Shown: positions 48,664 through 56,686 of the stretch, in pieces | Layout: the number at the start of each line of letters is the position of its first letter | Numbering within the stretch: the stretch's first letter is position 1 | DNA from: Deltaproteobacteria bacterium | GTDB taxonomy: Bacteria > UBA10199 > JACPAL01 > GCA-016699445 | DNA: 64,000 nucleotides | Assembly: GCA_016699445.1 (NCBI GenBank) | Contig: CP064976.1 | Span: 1,922,001 to 1,986,000 of the forward strand | Direction of reading: 5' to 3' | Notes under the pieces: model-generated | Databases searched by the model: none | What the model saw: the letters and a program-made list of their open reading frames with translations, nothing else | What the model was told of the DNA's origin: nothing | Translations under genes and position numbers: made by a program

Positions 48664-49229
48664 AAACTTACACAAGTCCGCTGCCTAATTTACTGTCCGG
48701 AAAATCGGGGTCAGATCAGGGTGATGTCATAAAATATTTTCGGATCTTTTAAGTTTCTTCGCATGACACAAGTTGAGGTGGCTCCATAGGAGTCTTCCAG
48801 ATCGACTATAATGACCTGAGCAAACTTACCAGGTCGAGCGAGTGGATTATGGGTTTGATAACGATATCTGCCATAGGAGGCTGCGTAAGGTGTGATATCG
48901 TTATGAGGATTGTTCCTGTAACGAAAAATAATGTCTTCAAATAAACCTTTGAAAGAGCTGTTGGCTCCTGTGGGATCAAATCCTGATGGCCCAGCATCCG
49001 GTTTAAGACATGAAAAGTTCCGATGCACAGATAGAGCTCCAAAAGATGACACGGCTCCTCTCTCATGAAAGGTTGGGCCTATTGGAGTTTGAAAAGTACT
49101 GCTGCTTATCGATGATGGACGTGTCTGATCCGAAGCTTCAAATGGATAGCGAAAAGAGGTTAAAATCAGGGGGCGGTCTGGAAAAATACGCATGGAGTTG
49201 TTATCGGTGGGTTTGAGATTTTGTTGCGA

Positions 49230-50201
49230 CTATTGATTGTGAGAAATTTCCTGAAGCGACTCACTAAATTTTTCGCGTTCGTAGGAGACAAGGCTTGCTT
49301 GCATTTCTTCAGGGCTCAGATTGATTTGATATGTAAAGTTGACGGCCACAGGTTCGTGATCGCTTAAAGATTCGCCTGACTTGTCTTTAAAATCGTTTTC
49401 AACATTCCAGGATTTTGCGGTTAAAAAGACTTTTGGATTGCTGCGATACAAGATGCGATCGAGCCGTTCTTCGGAGCAGTGCGTTGCATAACAGGCGTCC
49501 GTTAGGCCTGTTTCTTTCAAAAATTCGAGATAAGGTAGAAGGTCAGCGGAGTCTTTTTTCTCCAAATGGAAATTAAAGTCACCAGCTACTATGAGAGGGT
49601 AACCTTCAGAACGGGTCTTGATATAAGTAGCCAATTGACGCAGCTGACGTGACCGAACGATCTCATCTTCTGCGCTTTCTCCCGCATCAAGATGAAGATT
49701 ATACACATGACCCAAGACGCCAGGGGCAAATTCCATTTTCGAAAATGAGAACCTCTTAGGCGTTAGACAGTCATTTTGATCACCAATGATTCCATGACAA
49801 TCCTGCCACGCTTCATGATCTTCAGAAACTAAGGGTATTTGTGAAAATTGACCCAATCCATCCCCCACACTGCTTTTGACCACAGGGTTGTTTTTGTAAG
49901 TAAAATCAGCATGTTCTTGGAGCTCATGGCTGTACCAAAAGTCTTCTTGGACCAAGGCTAAAGCATATTGGCTAAGCTTTTTTCCGATAATGGGCATGTT
50001 GACTGAAGGTTTTGATTGAGAAATGAATTCTGGAAGGCCGGCAACATTGTAGGTCACGGTTTTAAATTCTCCTGTCAAATTTTTGAGCTGATTGGGTTCT
50101 GAAAAATGAGGGTTAAATCCTGAGTGCAGTCCTTTATAAATCACAACGCTTAAACCCATCCAAAAGAACAGTGTTATCATTTTGAAAGGGAGATTTTTCA
50201 T
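49230..50201 (-). CDS. Exported/anchored endonuclease-exonuclease-phosphatase family protein
   Basis: A DNase I-like (EEP) phosphoesterase of about 323 residues. A hydrophobic N-terminal segment (FKMITLFFWMGLSVVIYKG) acts as signal or anchor. Motifs: TYNVAGLPEF, ALVQEDFWYS (metal Glu), VYNLHLDAGE, IVAGDFNFHLE, LDRILYRS and the final LSDHEPVAV. This layout is closest to sphingomyelinase-C or other secreted EEP enzymes, so lipid or nucleic-acid hydrolysis outside the cytoplasm is likely. The start at 50201 fits the signal peptide; a GTG at 50231 adds 10 residues. Confidence 0.82.
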   Translation of the reverse strand: MKNLPFKMITLFFWMGLSVVIYKGLHSGFNPHFSEPNQLKNLTGEFKTVTYNVAGLPEFISQSKPSVNMPIIGKKLSQYALALVQEDFWYSHELQEHADFTYKNNPVVKSSVGDGLGQFSQIPLVSEDHEAWQDCHGIIGDQNDCLTPKRFSFSKMEFAPGVLGHVYNLHLDAGESAEDEIVRSRQLRQLATYIKTRSEGYPLIVAGDFNFHLEKKDSADLLPYLEFLKETGLTDACYATHCSEERLDRILYRSNPKVFLTAKSWNVENDFKDKSGESLSDHEPVAVNFTYQINLSPEEMQASLVSYEREKFSESLQEISHNQ

Positions 50202-50303
50202 AGTCGTGTCAGAAAGTTCATCCTTCCTCACAAGACTATAACGGCAAGTTCGGTGCCGAAGTTCAGCGTATTTTTATGACGTGATTCGTTAGACCCAGAG
50301 CCC

Positions 50304-50324
50304 TATTTTTTTCACAACTATTTT
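50304..50324 (+). promoter_or_regulatory. Shared 21-bp element upstream of the P1 peptidase gene
   Basis: The 21 bases TATTTTTTTCACAAC+TATTTT occur here, 26 bp before the peptidase start, and again at 51461-51481 upstream of the methyltransferase-like gene. After both copies comes a similar sequence containing CGATRA. Conserved promoter or operator shared by the two genes is the likely meaning. No known sigma factor is matched securely. Confidence 0.5.
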
Positions 50325-50349
50325 GATACTGGGACGATGATTGCTCACA

Positions 50350-51432
50350 ATGATTCAGACAGGTTACATCACAGACGTCTCAGGCCTTTTTGTTGGTCAT
50401 TATACAGATACGTTAGGCGGTACTGGTGTAACGGCTGTATTGACTCCACAAGGAGCGGTGCCAGGGATTTATATTGCTGGTTACGGTCCTGCTACGTGTG
50501 AAACCGACATAATTAATGAACGCTCAGCTATCAGTTGTGCACATGCGGTTGTTCTCTCTGGCGGGAGTGCCATGGGTCTCAGTGCCTCTCATGGTGTGAG
50601 AGAATGGCTCAGAGAAAATGGATATGGGCTTAAGATACAATCAGGTCAGCACAAAGTCGTCATTCCCATTGTTCCTCAAGCCAATATTTTTGATTTGTTT
50701 CCTATTGGAAGGCCTGATGTCTATCCTGAAAAAGAACAGGGATATGCAGCTGCTCAGGCTGCGGTTTCAGGAGCTTTTCTTGTGGGTAATGTGGGTGTAG
50801 GTACAGGATCTACGTCAGGTAAATTTCTTGGATCTGATTTTTCAACAAAGACAGGTTTGGGAACAGCCAGTGTGACCGATGGCAAGATTATCGTTGGAGC
50901 TCTCTGTGTGACGAATGCGATTGGAAATATTTTACATCCACTGACTCGAGAGATTTTAGCTGGAGCAAGGAATGAGAGCTGCGAGTACGTACGCTTTGAA
51001 CGAGAACTTCATGACAAAGGAATTTTACCAGATCGTATCCACACGACTCTCACCGTTCTTGCAACGAATGCGACTCTAACCAAAGGTCAGGCGACGAGAT
51101 TGGCGAGAGACGCGGGGGAAAAGGCTTATAGAAGTTGCATTGAACCCTGTATGACTAAAAAAGATGGTGATACTATTTTTGCCCTATCATTGGGATCAGA
51201 AGAAGTAGATGAAGCTAGTTTTGGAAAATTAATTTCTCTTGCGGCTGAGGCTATCGTTCAATCGATTTTGTGTTCTGTTTCTTCTGCGACTTCGGTTGGT
51301 CAAATCCCGTCAGCGTACGACGTCATTCCCACTATGAGGCAGAGCCCCATTTTTCAGCCGATGCAGGCCTCTTCAGCCTCTAATATTTCCGTGATGAGTG
51401 CAGGACAATGTTTCTCACCAATTTTTATCTAA
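50350..51432 (+). CDS. P1/S58-family peptidase (DmpA/NylC-like)
   Basis: A 360-residue N-terminal-nucleophile aminopeptidase of the P1 (DmpA) family. It has ITDVSGLFVGHYTD, GVTAVLTPQGAVPG, VLSGGSAMGLSAS, VGNVGVGTGSTSGK, GALCVTNAIGN and DGDTIFALSLG. Autocleavage normally occurs before a Thr/Ser in an Asn-Thr-Thr-type site; here the matching segment is RIHTTLTVLATNATLTKGQ, with His in place of Asn. Family roles include D- or beta-aminopeptidase and nylon oligomer hydrolysis. The ATG at 50350 is preferred over the TTG at 50341. No signal peptide. Confidence 0.87.
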   Translation: MIQTGYITDVSGLFVGHYTDTLGGTGVTAVLTPQGAVPGIYIAGYGPATCETDIINERSAISCAHAVVLSGGSAMGLSASHGVREWLRENGYGLKIQSGQHKVVIPIVPQANIFDLFPIGRPDVYPEKEQGYAAAQAAVSGAFLVGNVGVGTGSTSGKFLGSDFSTKTGLGTASVTDGKIIVGALCVTNAIGNILHPLTREILAGARNESCEYVRFERELHDKGILPDRIHTTLTVLATNATLTKGQATRLARDAGEKAYRSCIEPCMTKKDGDTIFALSLGSEEVDEASFGKLISLAAEAIVQSILCSVSSATSVGQIPSAYDVIPTMRQSPIFQPMQASSASNISVMSAGQCFSPIFI

Positions 51433-51460
51433 GGTACCAACGACCCAAAGTATTAAGGCT

Positions 51461-51481
51461 TATTTTTTTCACAACTATTTT
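51461..51481 (+). promoter_or_regulatory. Shared 21-bp element upstream of the methyltransferase-like gene
   Basis: The second copy of the 21-bp element at 50304-50324, identical, lies 113 bp before the next start codon. It is followed by ATCATCAGGCGATAAA, where the first copy has ATACTGGGACGATGA. The pair suggests co-regulation of the two plus-strand genes. Confidence 0.5.
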
Positions 51482-51528
51482 AATCATCAGGCGATAAACA
51501 AGGAATGCTTCGAGAGACTTACTACCAA

Positions 51529-51572
51529 GTCCGTAGTTTAACTGACAGCGCGAGAGCGCTTTACCTACGGAC
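51529..51572 (+). other. Two-tier RNA stem-loop in a 5' leader
   Basis: GTCCGTAG (51529-51536) pairs perfectly with CTACGGAC (51565-51572). Inside, AGCGC (51547-51551) pairs with GCGCT (51556-51560) around the GNRA-type tetraloop GAGA. The remaining bases form an asymmetric internal loop (10 and 4 nt). It lies 21 bp before the methyltransferase-like gene and lacks a following T run, so a leader regulatory structure is likelier than a terminator. Confidence 0.5.
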
Positions 51573-51593
51573 GACTGTACTAAAGAGGCGCCT

Positions 51594-52901
51594 ATGTTAT
51601 ACAAATTAGTGCCTCGTCAGTATATTTCAACAGATGCTGTGAGACAAACTTTTGTGCCACCGTTTCAGGCATGGGTTGATCGTGCTCCACATCCTGGTGA
51701 AAGTCCTGCTTTAGCTTTAAGACATTTTGCCAAACTAGAATCCATGTTGAGGTTGGGTTGTCCTGGAAATTTAGCGGAAGCCCATGATGATATTCAGCGA
51801 TTGTTGGTGGACGATCTTTCTCGGATACTTCCACAACTTGAGGCTGGAATATTTTCAAGGGAAGCACAAAAAGCCGCCGCTGCAAAATTCCGTCAATTTT
51901 TGACAAGACATAAAAGTTTTGAAGACCTTTTCAAGGCTTATGCGGAGTTTATTTCTGATTCGAGACGTTCTGATTTAGTTCCGCATATATTTTTTGGAAA
52001 TATTTCAAGCTTTTATAGCCTTATTGCAAATCACCCAGAAATTTTAAGAGCCATTGCTGAAGATCCATCATGGGTTGCGTGTCTAGGTCTTTCAATAGCG
52101 GGTGATGTGCCTACAGCTATTCCTCAAGACTGGAAACAGCTTTGGACACAGAAGCAGATGGCCTCAGAGGGCCCTCAGGTTTTTGAACGCGATGTTTTAT
52201 TAGGGATGGCAATATCTTGTATGCGCACGACTCAAGGGCGATGGGTTGATATTGGAACAGGAAATGGAGCGTCTTTATGTGCAATGGGAAGAACATTTCC
52301 CCACTTGGGATTTTTAGGTATTGATTGTTTTCAATCTGTCGGCCCTGTGAATTCAGTTATTGAAGGTAGGAATAAACATCTTAACAATAAACCTTCTAAT
52401 GTACGGTATGCTCTCATGAAACCTCGTAGCGTGTCTGAAGATCTGTCTGGGATTGAATGTGTTGATTATGATTATAGAGGAGATTTAGGGCGGATTCCTT
52501 TAGGCGGTATAGATAGAACATTAAACGGGATTTTAGAAAAAAATCCCATCCATGGAGCTTCCATTCTCTATCCTTATGTTCCGAAAATACCGGACCAAAA
52601 TATAGACCTCCAGATGGAAACTCTATTGAGACATTTGCCTCCGCAAGGAATGGGTCTAGTGATCACCGAAAAGCCAGCCTTTATGAATCGACTTTTGAGC
52701 ATGGCTGCAGGTGCATTTTCTCGCTTTGCATCTTTTGGTTATTCAGAAAAACCTTTTTCCAGAAAGCAATTAGGCGCCTTGGGAATCACGCCATTCTCAC
52801 CTGATAATAGAACTATAGGAAAAGAAGGTCCTGAAATTAACCCTCATGAAACGTTTGGGGTTTTTGATTGGGGTTATCCTCTTATGATCGTTAAAACTTA
52901 G
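51594..52901 (+). CDS. SAM-methyltransferase-like protein with novel N-terminal region
   Basis: A 435-residue protein. The first 205 residues are helical and unfamiliar. From about 217 a Rossmann methyltransferase core starts with GRWVDIGTGNGASLC (SAM-binding motif I) and GFLGIDCFQ (acidic loop). The C-terminal section is less typical and ends with ETFGVFDWGYPLMIVKT. The methyl acceptor is unknown. AGAGG lies 6 bp before the ATG, after a structured leader and a 21-bp element shared with the previous gene. Its end overlaps the convergent ftsB-like gene by 4 bp. Confidence 0.7.
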   Translation: MLYKLVPRQYISTDAVRQTFVPPFQAWVDRAPHPGESPALALRHFAKLESMLRLGCPGNLAEAHDDIQRLLVDDLSRILPQLEAGIFSREAQKAAAAKFRQFLTRHKSFEDLFKAYAEFISDSRRSDLVPHIFFGNISSFYSLIANHPEILRAIAEDPSWVACLGLSIAGDVPTAIPQDWKQLWTQKQMASEGPQVFERDVLLGMAISCMRTTQGRWVDIGTGNGASLCAMGRTFPHLGFLGIDCFQSVGPVNSVIEGRNKHLNNKPSNVRYALMKPRSVSEDLSGIECVDYDYRGDLGRIPLGGIDRTLNGILEKNPIHGASILYPYVPKIPDQNIDLQMETLLRHLPPQGMGLVITEKPAFMNRLLSMAAGAFSRFASFGYSEKPFSRKQLGALGITPFSPDNRTIGKEGPEINPHETFGVFDWGYPLMIVKT

Positions 52902-53191
52902 ATCCCCAAAAACCGAATATGGGGTGTTGAGGGTTTGGATTCGCTTAGTTCGAAAATAAGTTCATTGTCTAAGACATAGCCTAATGTATTGCGAATATGT
53001 TTTTCTATCGTTTTTGGATTTTGAAGCTCTTTGATTTCAATTTTTAAAGAGTTATTTTCTTCTTCGATTTTCTGATTTTTCTGCGAGAGATTTTTTTCAA
53101 AACGTTTCAGGTGATAATACTTAAAAAGACCATCATTGCTGAAGGCTGTTAAAACAAGAAGTAATAATATTCCGAATAAAACCTGTTTCAT
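52898..53191 (-). CDS. FtsB/DivIC-like septum formation protein
   Basis: A 97-residue bitopic protein: a single membrane helix (FGILLLLVLTAFS) followed by a long coiled coil (HLKRFEKNLSQKNQKIEEENNSLKIEIKELQ) and a short periplasmic tail with IEKHIRNTLGYV. This matches the FtsB/DivIC layout of the divisome. The start overlaps the ruvB stop by 1 bp, so it belongs to the ruvCAB operon. Confidence 0.8.
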   Translation of the reverse strand: MKQVLFGILLLLVLTAFSNDGLFKYYHLKRFEKNLSQKNQKIEEENNSLKIEIKELQNPKTIEKHIRNTLGYVLDNELIFELSESKPSTPHIRFLGI

Positions 53192-54228
53192 TAAAATTTT
53201 AAATCCTCTGTTTGAGAGTCGTTCTTTTTGAACGGCAGCCCCAAATGCTCATAAGCTAAATGTGTTGCGACACGTCCTCGAGGTGTTCTTTGTAAGAAAC
53301 CACACTGCAATAAAAAAGGTTCATACACATCTTCGATCGTATCTTTTTCTTCGCTGATCGCCGATGATAGCGTCTCAATGCCTACAGGTCCACCCGAAAA
53401 TTTTTCTATAATGATCAAAAGTAATTTTCGATCCATCATATCAAATCCCATTTCATCCACTTCTAAAAGTTTCAGCGCTTTTTTAGCTGTTTCTTCATCA
53501 ATTTTTCCAGAGCCTCTCACTTCAGCAAAATCACGAGCTCGTCGGAGCAATCGATTCGTAATGCGGGGTGTGCCTCGAGAACGTCTAGCCATTTCAAAAG
53601 CCCCTTGGGAATCAATATCAATTTTTAAAATCTTCGCTGATCGCATGGCTATCTGGGAGAGGTTTTCGGGAGAATAAAAATCAAGTCGTGCTGTAATTCC
53701 AAAACGATCTCGAAGAGGGGATGCGAGAAGTCCTGAGCGGGTTGTGGCTCCAATCAAAGTAAAACGAGGAAGATCCAATTTGACAGTTTTAGCCGAAGGA
53801 CCTTGCCCAATGATAATGTCGAGTTTGAAATCTTCCATGGCGGAATACAAAGTTTCTTCCACAATGCGATTCATGCGGTGGATTTCATCGATGAAGAGAA
53901 TATCATTAGTTTCAAGATTTGTGAGAATGGCAGCAAGATCTCCTTGTCTCTCCAACACAGGGCCTGAAGTAGATTTGAGCTGCACACCCATTTCATAGGC
54001 AATGACATTGGCTAAAGATGTTTTTCCAAGTCCTGGAGGACCGGAAAACAGACAATGATCTAAAGGCTCCTGTCTTTTGCGTGCGGCTTCGATAAAGATA
54101 GACAGTTTTTCTTTGAGAGATTCTTGACCGATATATTCCGACAAATTTTTTGGACGCAGCGAAAAATCCATTTCTTCATCCAGAAGAGAGGAGAGCGGAT
54201 TAATCGGGCTGTCGTTGCGTTCGGTCAT
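53191..54228 (-). CDS. ruvB: Holliday junction branch migration helicase RuvB
   Basis: The 345-residue hexameric motor that drives branch migration with RuvA. It has [13 protein letters not shown], Walker [10 protein letters not shown], Walker [10 protein letters not shown], the sensor GATTRSGLL with the arginine finger region PLRDRFG, and the C-terminal wing [18 protein letters not shown]. It overlaps ruvA by 4 bp. Intact. Confidence 0.97.
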   Translation of the reverse strand: MTERNDSPINPLSSLLDEEMDFSLRPKNLSEYIGQESLKEKLSIFIEAARKRQEPLDHCLFSGPPGLGKTSLANVIAYEMGVQLKSTSGPVLERQGDLAAILTNLETNDILFIDEIHRMNRIVEETLYSAMEDFKLDIIIGQGPSAKTVKLDLPRFTLIGATTRSGLLASPLRDRFGITARLDFYSPENLSQIAMRSAKILKIDIDSQGAFEMARRSRGTPRITNRLLRRARDFAEVRGSGKIDEETAKKALKLLEVDEMGFDMMDRKLLLIIIEKFSGGPVGIETLSSAISEEKDTIEDVYEPFLLQCGFLQRTPRGRVATHLAYEHLGLPFKKNDSQTEDLKF

Positions 54229-54851
54229 TTTGAAATCGTCCTTAAAGCTTGTCGAATGATCGACTCAATCGATGTGTTTTCATTCATCGGAATTTGCAAA
54301 AGTACTTTCTCAGCGTGCGCGCGATAGTAACCTAAATTTTGGAGAGCCGAAAGGGCTTCTTCCATCAGCTTTTGATTTCCTGTTAAGATAGGCGCAGCCA
54401 TCGTGCTGTGTGACGAAGGTGGAAGGTCAGCCATGAGTTCAATCATTTTATCTTTAAGATCCAAGACCATTCTCTCAGCTGTTTTTTTACCAATTCCCGA
54501 AATGCTGGTGAGTTGAGCTAAATCTCCTTTGAAGAGAGCTGTGGAAAGTTCACGTGGTGGCATTCCTGATAAAATAGTCAAAGCGAGCTTAGGACCGATA
54601 CCATTGACCGTGATCAGTTTTTGAAACATCCGACGTTCATCATCATCGATAAAACCAAAAAGACTAATATCATCTTCCCGAACAGATGTGTGGATCCACA
54701 AAAAAACCGAAGATCCTTCCATGGGTAGTTTGTTAAATGAATATTGAGAAACTGCCACACGATAACCAATCGCGCTTTGATCAGAACCAATCTCTACAAT
54801 AATGAGATCCGGCGCTCTTAAAATCAATTTTCCCCGTAATGATGAGATCAT
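54225..54851 (-). CDS. ruvA: Holliday junction DNA-binding protein RuvA
   Basis: A 208-residue protein with the three RuvA parts: OB domain ([22 protein letters not shown]), helix-hairpin-helix motifs ([38 protein letters not shown]), and the mobile C-terminal domain ([20 protein letters not shown]) that contacts RuvB. It overlaps ruvC and ruvB by 4 bp each. Confidence 0.96.
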   Translation of the reverse strand: MISSLRGKLILRAPDLIIVEIGSDQSAIGYRVAVSQYSFNKLPMEGSSVFLWIHTSVREDDISLFGFIDDDERRMFQKLITVNGIGPKLALTILSGMPPRELSTALFKGDLAQLTSISGIGKKTAERMVLDLKDKMIELMADLPPSSHSTMAAPILTGNQKLMEEALSALQNLGYYRAHAEKVLLQIPMNENTSIESIIRQALRTISK

Positions 54852-55345
54852 AAAGAGCGCATTTTATAGGTATTCGCATGGCAAATCGCAAGGGCTAAGG
54901 CATCCGACGCGTCGATTTGAGCGACTTCAGGAAGTTTTAAAAGTTTTTGAACCATTTTTTGAACTTGTTCTTTTTGAGCTTGTCCAAAACCTGTGAGAGC
55001 TTGCTTTACGACACGGGTCGAGTATTCAAAAATCTCCACACCTTCTTGAGCTGCTGCCAAAAGAGCGACTCCACGAGCTTCTCCTAATCGTAATGAGCTT
55101 GAAACGTTTTTAGCAAAAAATACTTCTTCAATCGCCATGCAGTCGGGCTTATATTTTTGAATAATCTCTCTCAGAGAAGCGTGAATAGAGTGAAGCCTTT
55201 GCGGAAGCTCCTGCGAACGTTTGGTGGTCAGACAGCCGTTGTCGATATGGATGAGCTGTGAGCCTTGTTTTTTAACCAAACCATAGCCCGTTATATTGGA
55301 GCCGGGATCGATGCCGAGGATTAATAAAGGAGTGTTAGAATTCAC
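54848..55345 (-). CDS. ruvC: Crossover junction endodeoxyribonuclease RuvC
   Basis: The resolvase of Holliday junctions. It has ILGIDPGSNITGYG (first catalytic Asp), AIEEVFFAKN (Glu), GEARGVALLAA and the last acidic pair in IDASDALALAICHA. About 165 residues. The start is GTG at 55345 or TTG at 55348, which overlaps the tail of the upstream HTH gene, so translation is coupled to that gene. Confidence 0.95.
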   Translation of the reverse strand: MNSNTPLLILGIDPGSNITGYGLVKKQGSQLIHIDNGCLTTKRSQELPQRLHSIHASLREIIQKYKPDCMAIEEVFFAKNVSSSLRLGEARGVALLAAAQEGVEIFEYSTRVVKQALTGFGQAQKEQVQKMVQKLLKLPEVAQIDASDALALAICHANTYKMRSL

Positions 55346-55906
55346 CAATTTTCACTCCAATGCCTAATGCCTGGGCGATTTTTAAGAAATTGACAGTCGG
55401 ATATCTTTTCCCGATTTAAAATTGCTTAAAGAAACAAGTGAGAGGCCTGTTTGATGAGCGAGGCTCAATAAAGTGACATTTTTTTTACTGATTTGATCAA
55501 AAACGATTCTTTTTGCCTGCTCAAGGTTTGAAATATCAGGTTTTAATGTGAGTTTTTGTGAACCGAAAATCTTTTCAACATACTTCTTATATTCGGGATG
55601 AAGCTCTGCAATCTTGAGCATGTTATCTTTTTTAAGACGCGTGATGATCAAAAATTGAGTTAATTCTTCAAGATCAAGGGACCCAATTGGTATTTGATAA
55701 AGAAAGACCTGATGAGCCGCCTCTTTCCATTTTCCTTCAGAAATTTTCTCGAAGAATTGCCAGCGTTCGTCTTTGATAGGTTTTTGTCCCTGAAAACTTA
55801 GACTGAGGATTTCTGGGTTAGACAAAATGGTTCCAGTATTTGGAATAGGGGTATCTATAGAAAGCTGCAGCGCATTGTGAAATTCCGCTTGAGAAAATGA
55901 ACTCAT
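55335..55906 (-). CDS. HTH protein (XRE-like C-terminus) of a kinase/HTH pair, one frameshift
   Basis: About 190 residues after repair. Residues 1-115 are unfamiliar, with many aromatic and charged helices. The C-terminal 70 residues form a helix-turn-helix: AKRIVFDQISKKNVTLLSLAHQTGLSLVSLSNFKSGK, then, after one base is added to the A4 run (plus-strand 55406-55409), RYPTVNFLKIAQALGIGVKIGEF. The gene overlaps the kinase-like gene by 4 bp and reaches into ruvC. It probably binds the palindromic operator upstream of the pair and acts as antitoxin or autorepressor. Confidence 0.78.
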
Positions 55907-56637
55907 GATTTCCTCCGGTATAAATTAATAAGATCTGAAATGGTATGAGTCTTTTTAATTGAATCCATCCTGAAGTGAAGGGCTTTTTTCTCATCTTCAT
56001 TTCTCAACACTATGAGCTGGTCGAGCTGCTTAGGTTTGATACTTTTAATTTTTTGAGAAAGCTTTGTATTCAGTTTCAGTGAAAGCAGTTGAGTATAGGC
56101 CCCCTCAAAAAATTCGAGATAATGCGGTAGGCTGGCCGAATGCTTTAAAAAACAATGGGCCGAATCAATAAGTATGATTTTTTGAGAAACATAATCATAA
56201 AGGTAGTTGGCATTATGCCGATCGATTTGGCCTGTGAGCCAATCAAATAAACCACATTCAAAGACATTTTGTGTATTAAGAAAAACCCTTTCCTGGGTGC
56301 TCGAGTATTGTTTGGCATCAGGGTAATCCAGCCACACTTGTACTGTAGTCATCTTATCAAGAAGCCAAAGACGAGGGACGTCGAGCCCAAGATGTTCAGC
56401 GAGTTGAAACGCCCAAAATTCCCTCTCAGCTAATGTCCCTGAATCGATGTCAATTTGACAATCAATGTGATTTTGTTTCGAGTTTCTCTTGAGAAAAAAT
56501 TTCCCATATTTCGTCTGGTAGATCTCCTGCACGGCCGTTTGTCCGCGGGAAGGGTAGTTGATCGTCGTGAGTGGGTATCTTTCAGCTTTATCTAAAAGCT
56601 TTTTGATCGCTGTGCTGGTGAGTGTTTTTAAATTCAC
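55903..56637 (-). CDS. HipA/PI-kinase-like protein, possible toxin
   Basis: A 244-residue protein with a phosphatidylinositol-kinase or HipA-like kinase core: FFLKRNS (ATP lysine), AEREFWAFQLAEHLGLDVP, VQVWLDYPDA, the catalytic loop GQIDRHNANYLYD (Asp and Asn) and the metal motif IILIDSAHCF. It overlaps the HTH gene by 4 bp. Kinase plus XRE-type HTH is the HipBA-like toxin-antitoxin theme, but with kinase first, which is unusual for classical HipBA and found in some HipT-like systems. The start is 7 bp from a perfect 24-bp palindrome. Target is unknown. Confidence 0.75.
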   Translation of the reverse strand: MNLKTLTSTAIKKLLDKAERYPLTTINYPSRGQTAVQEIYQTKYGKFFLKRNSKQNHIDCQIDIDSGTLAEREFWAFQLAEHLGLDVPRLWLLDKMTTVQVWLDYPDAKQYSSTQERVFLNTQNVFECGLFDWLTGQIDRHNANYLYDYVSQKIILIDSAHCFLKHSASLPHYLEFFEGAYTQLLSLKLNTKLSQKIKSIKPKQLDQLIVLRNEDEKKALHFRMDSIKKTHTISDLINLYRRKS

Positions 56638-56643
56638 GGAATA

Positions 56644-56684
56644 AAGAATACTTTATAAAGTATTCTTTATCAAGAATACTTTAT
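56644..56684. promoter_or_regulatory. Palindromic operator with extra half-site
   Basis: AAGAATACTTTA and its reverse complement form a perfect 24-bp palindrome at 56644-56667. A further half-site AAGAATACTTTAT follows at 56672-56684. The array is 6 bp upstream of the kinase-like start codon and 2 bp from the yebC stop. Its spacing fits autoregulation by the HTH protein encoded in the same operon, blocking the promoter. Confidence 0.75.
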
Positions 56685-56686
56685 GA

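Larger units (their letters stand above)
47486..48718 (+). mobile_element. IS3-family insertion sequence (1233 bp)
   Basis: The element has terminal inverted repeats: left TGATCCGACCCC followed by TTTACCGGACAGT, right (reverse strand) TGATCTGACCCC followed by TTTTCCGGACAGT. Both flanks carry GGG (47483-47485 and 48719-48721), a 3-bp target duplication normal for this family. It contains orfA and orfB of an IS3-type transposase. Deleting it restores an intact 639-codon host gene, so both ends are exact. Confidence 0.92.
46041..49193 (-). pseudogene. Kinase-like/ADP-ribosyltransferase-like protein gene split by an IS element
   Basis: Removing the IS (47486-48718) and one GGG target copy joins 49193-48719 to 47482-46041 in frame as 639 codons. 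The junction reads DIT then QSCPELREYFPG. The N-terminal third (after a Ser/Pro-rich 120-residue start) then resembles a divergent protein-kinase fold: QVIIVDLEDS, ENWTINEFVKGLEL as hinge, and LSERHLILEDTLFFRGHN as a catalytic-loop-like element; the usual HxD motif is not clear. The C-terminus EGFEGIVYDGPSGEEYALFN resembles ADP-ribosyltransferase-type toxins. Both fold assignments are tentative. No signal peptide. The two fragments have no other damage, so the disruption is recent. Confidence 0.72.

Noticed and set aside
50231..50340. A small gene in the gap upstream of the phosphoesterase
   Set aside because: No frame with a ribosome site longer than 20 codons was found; the GAGGAAGG here may serve the GTG start at 50231 or an unrelated short frame.
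51488..51497. Flagellar sigma-28 promoter (GGCGATAA)
   Set aside because: The -10 is near consensus but no TAAA lies at the proper distance, and the first copy of the shared element is less similar.
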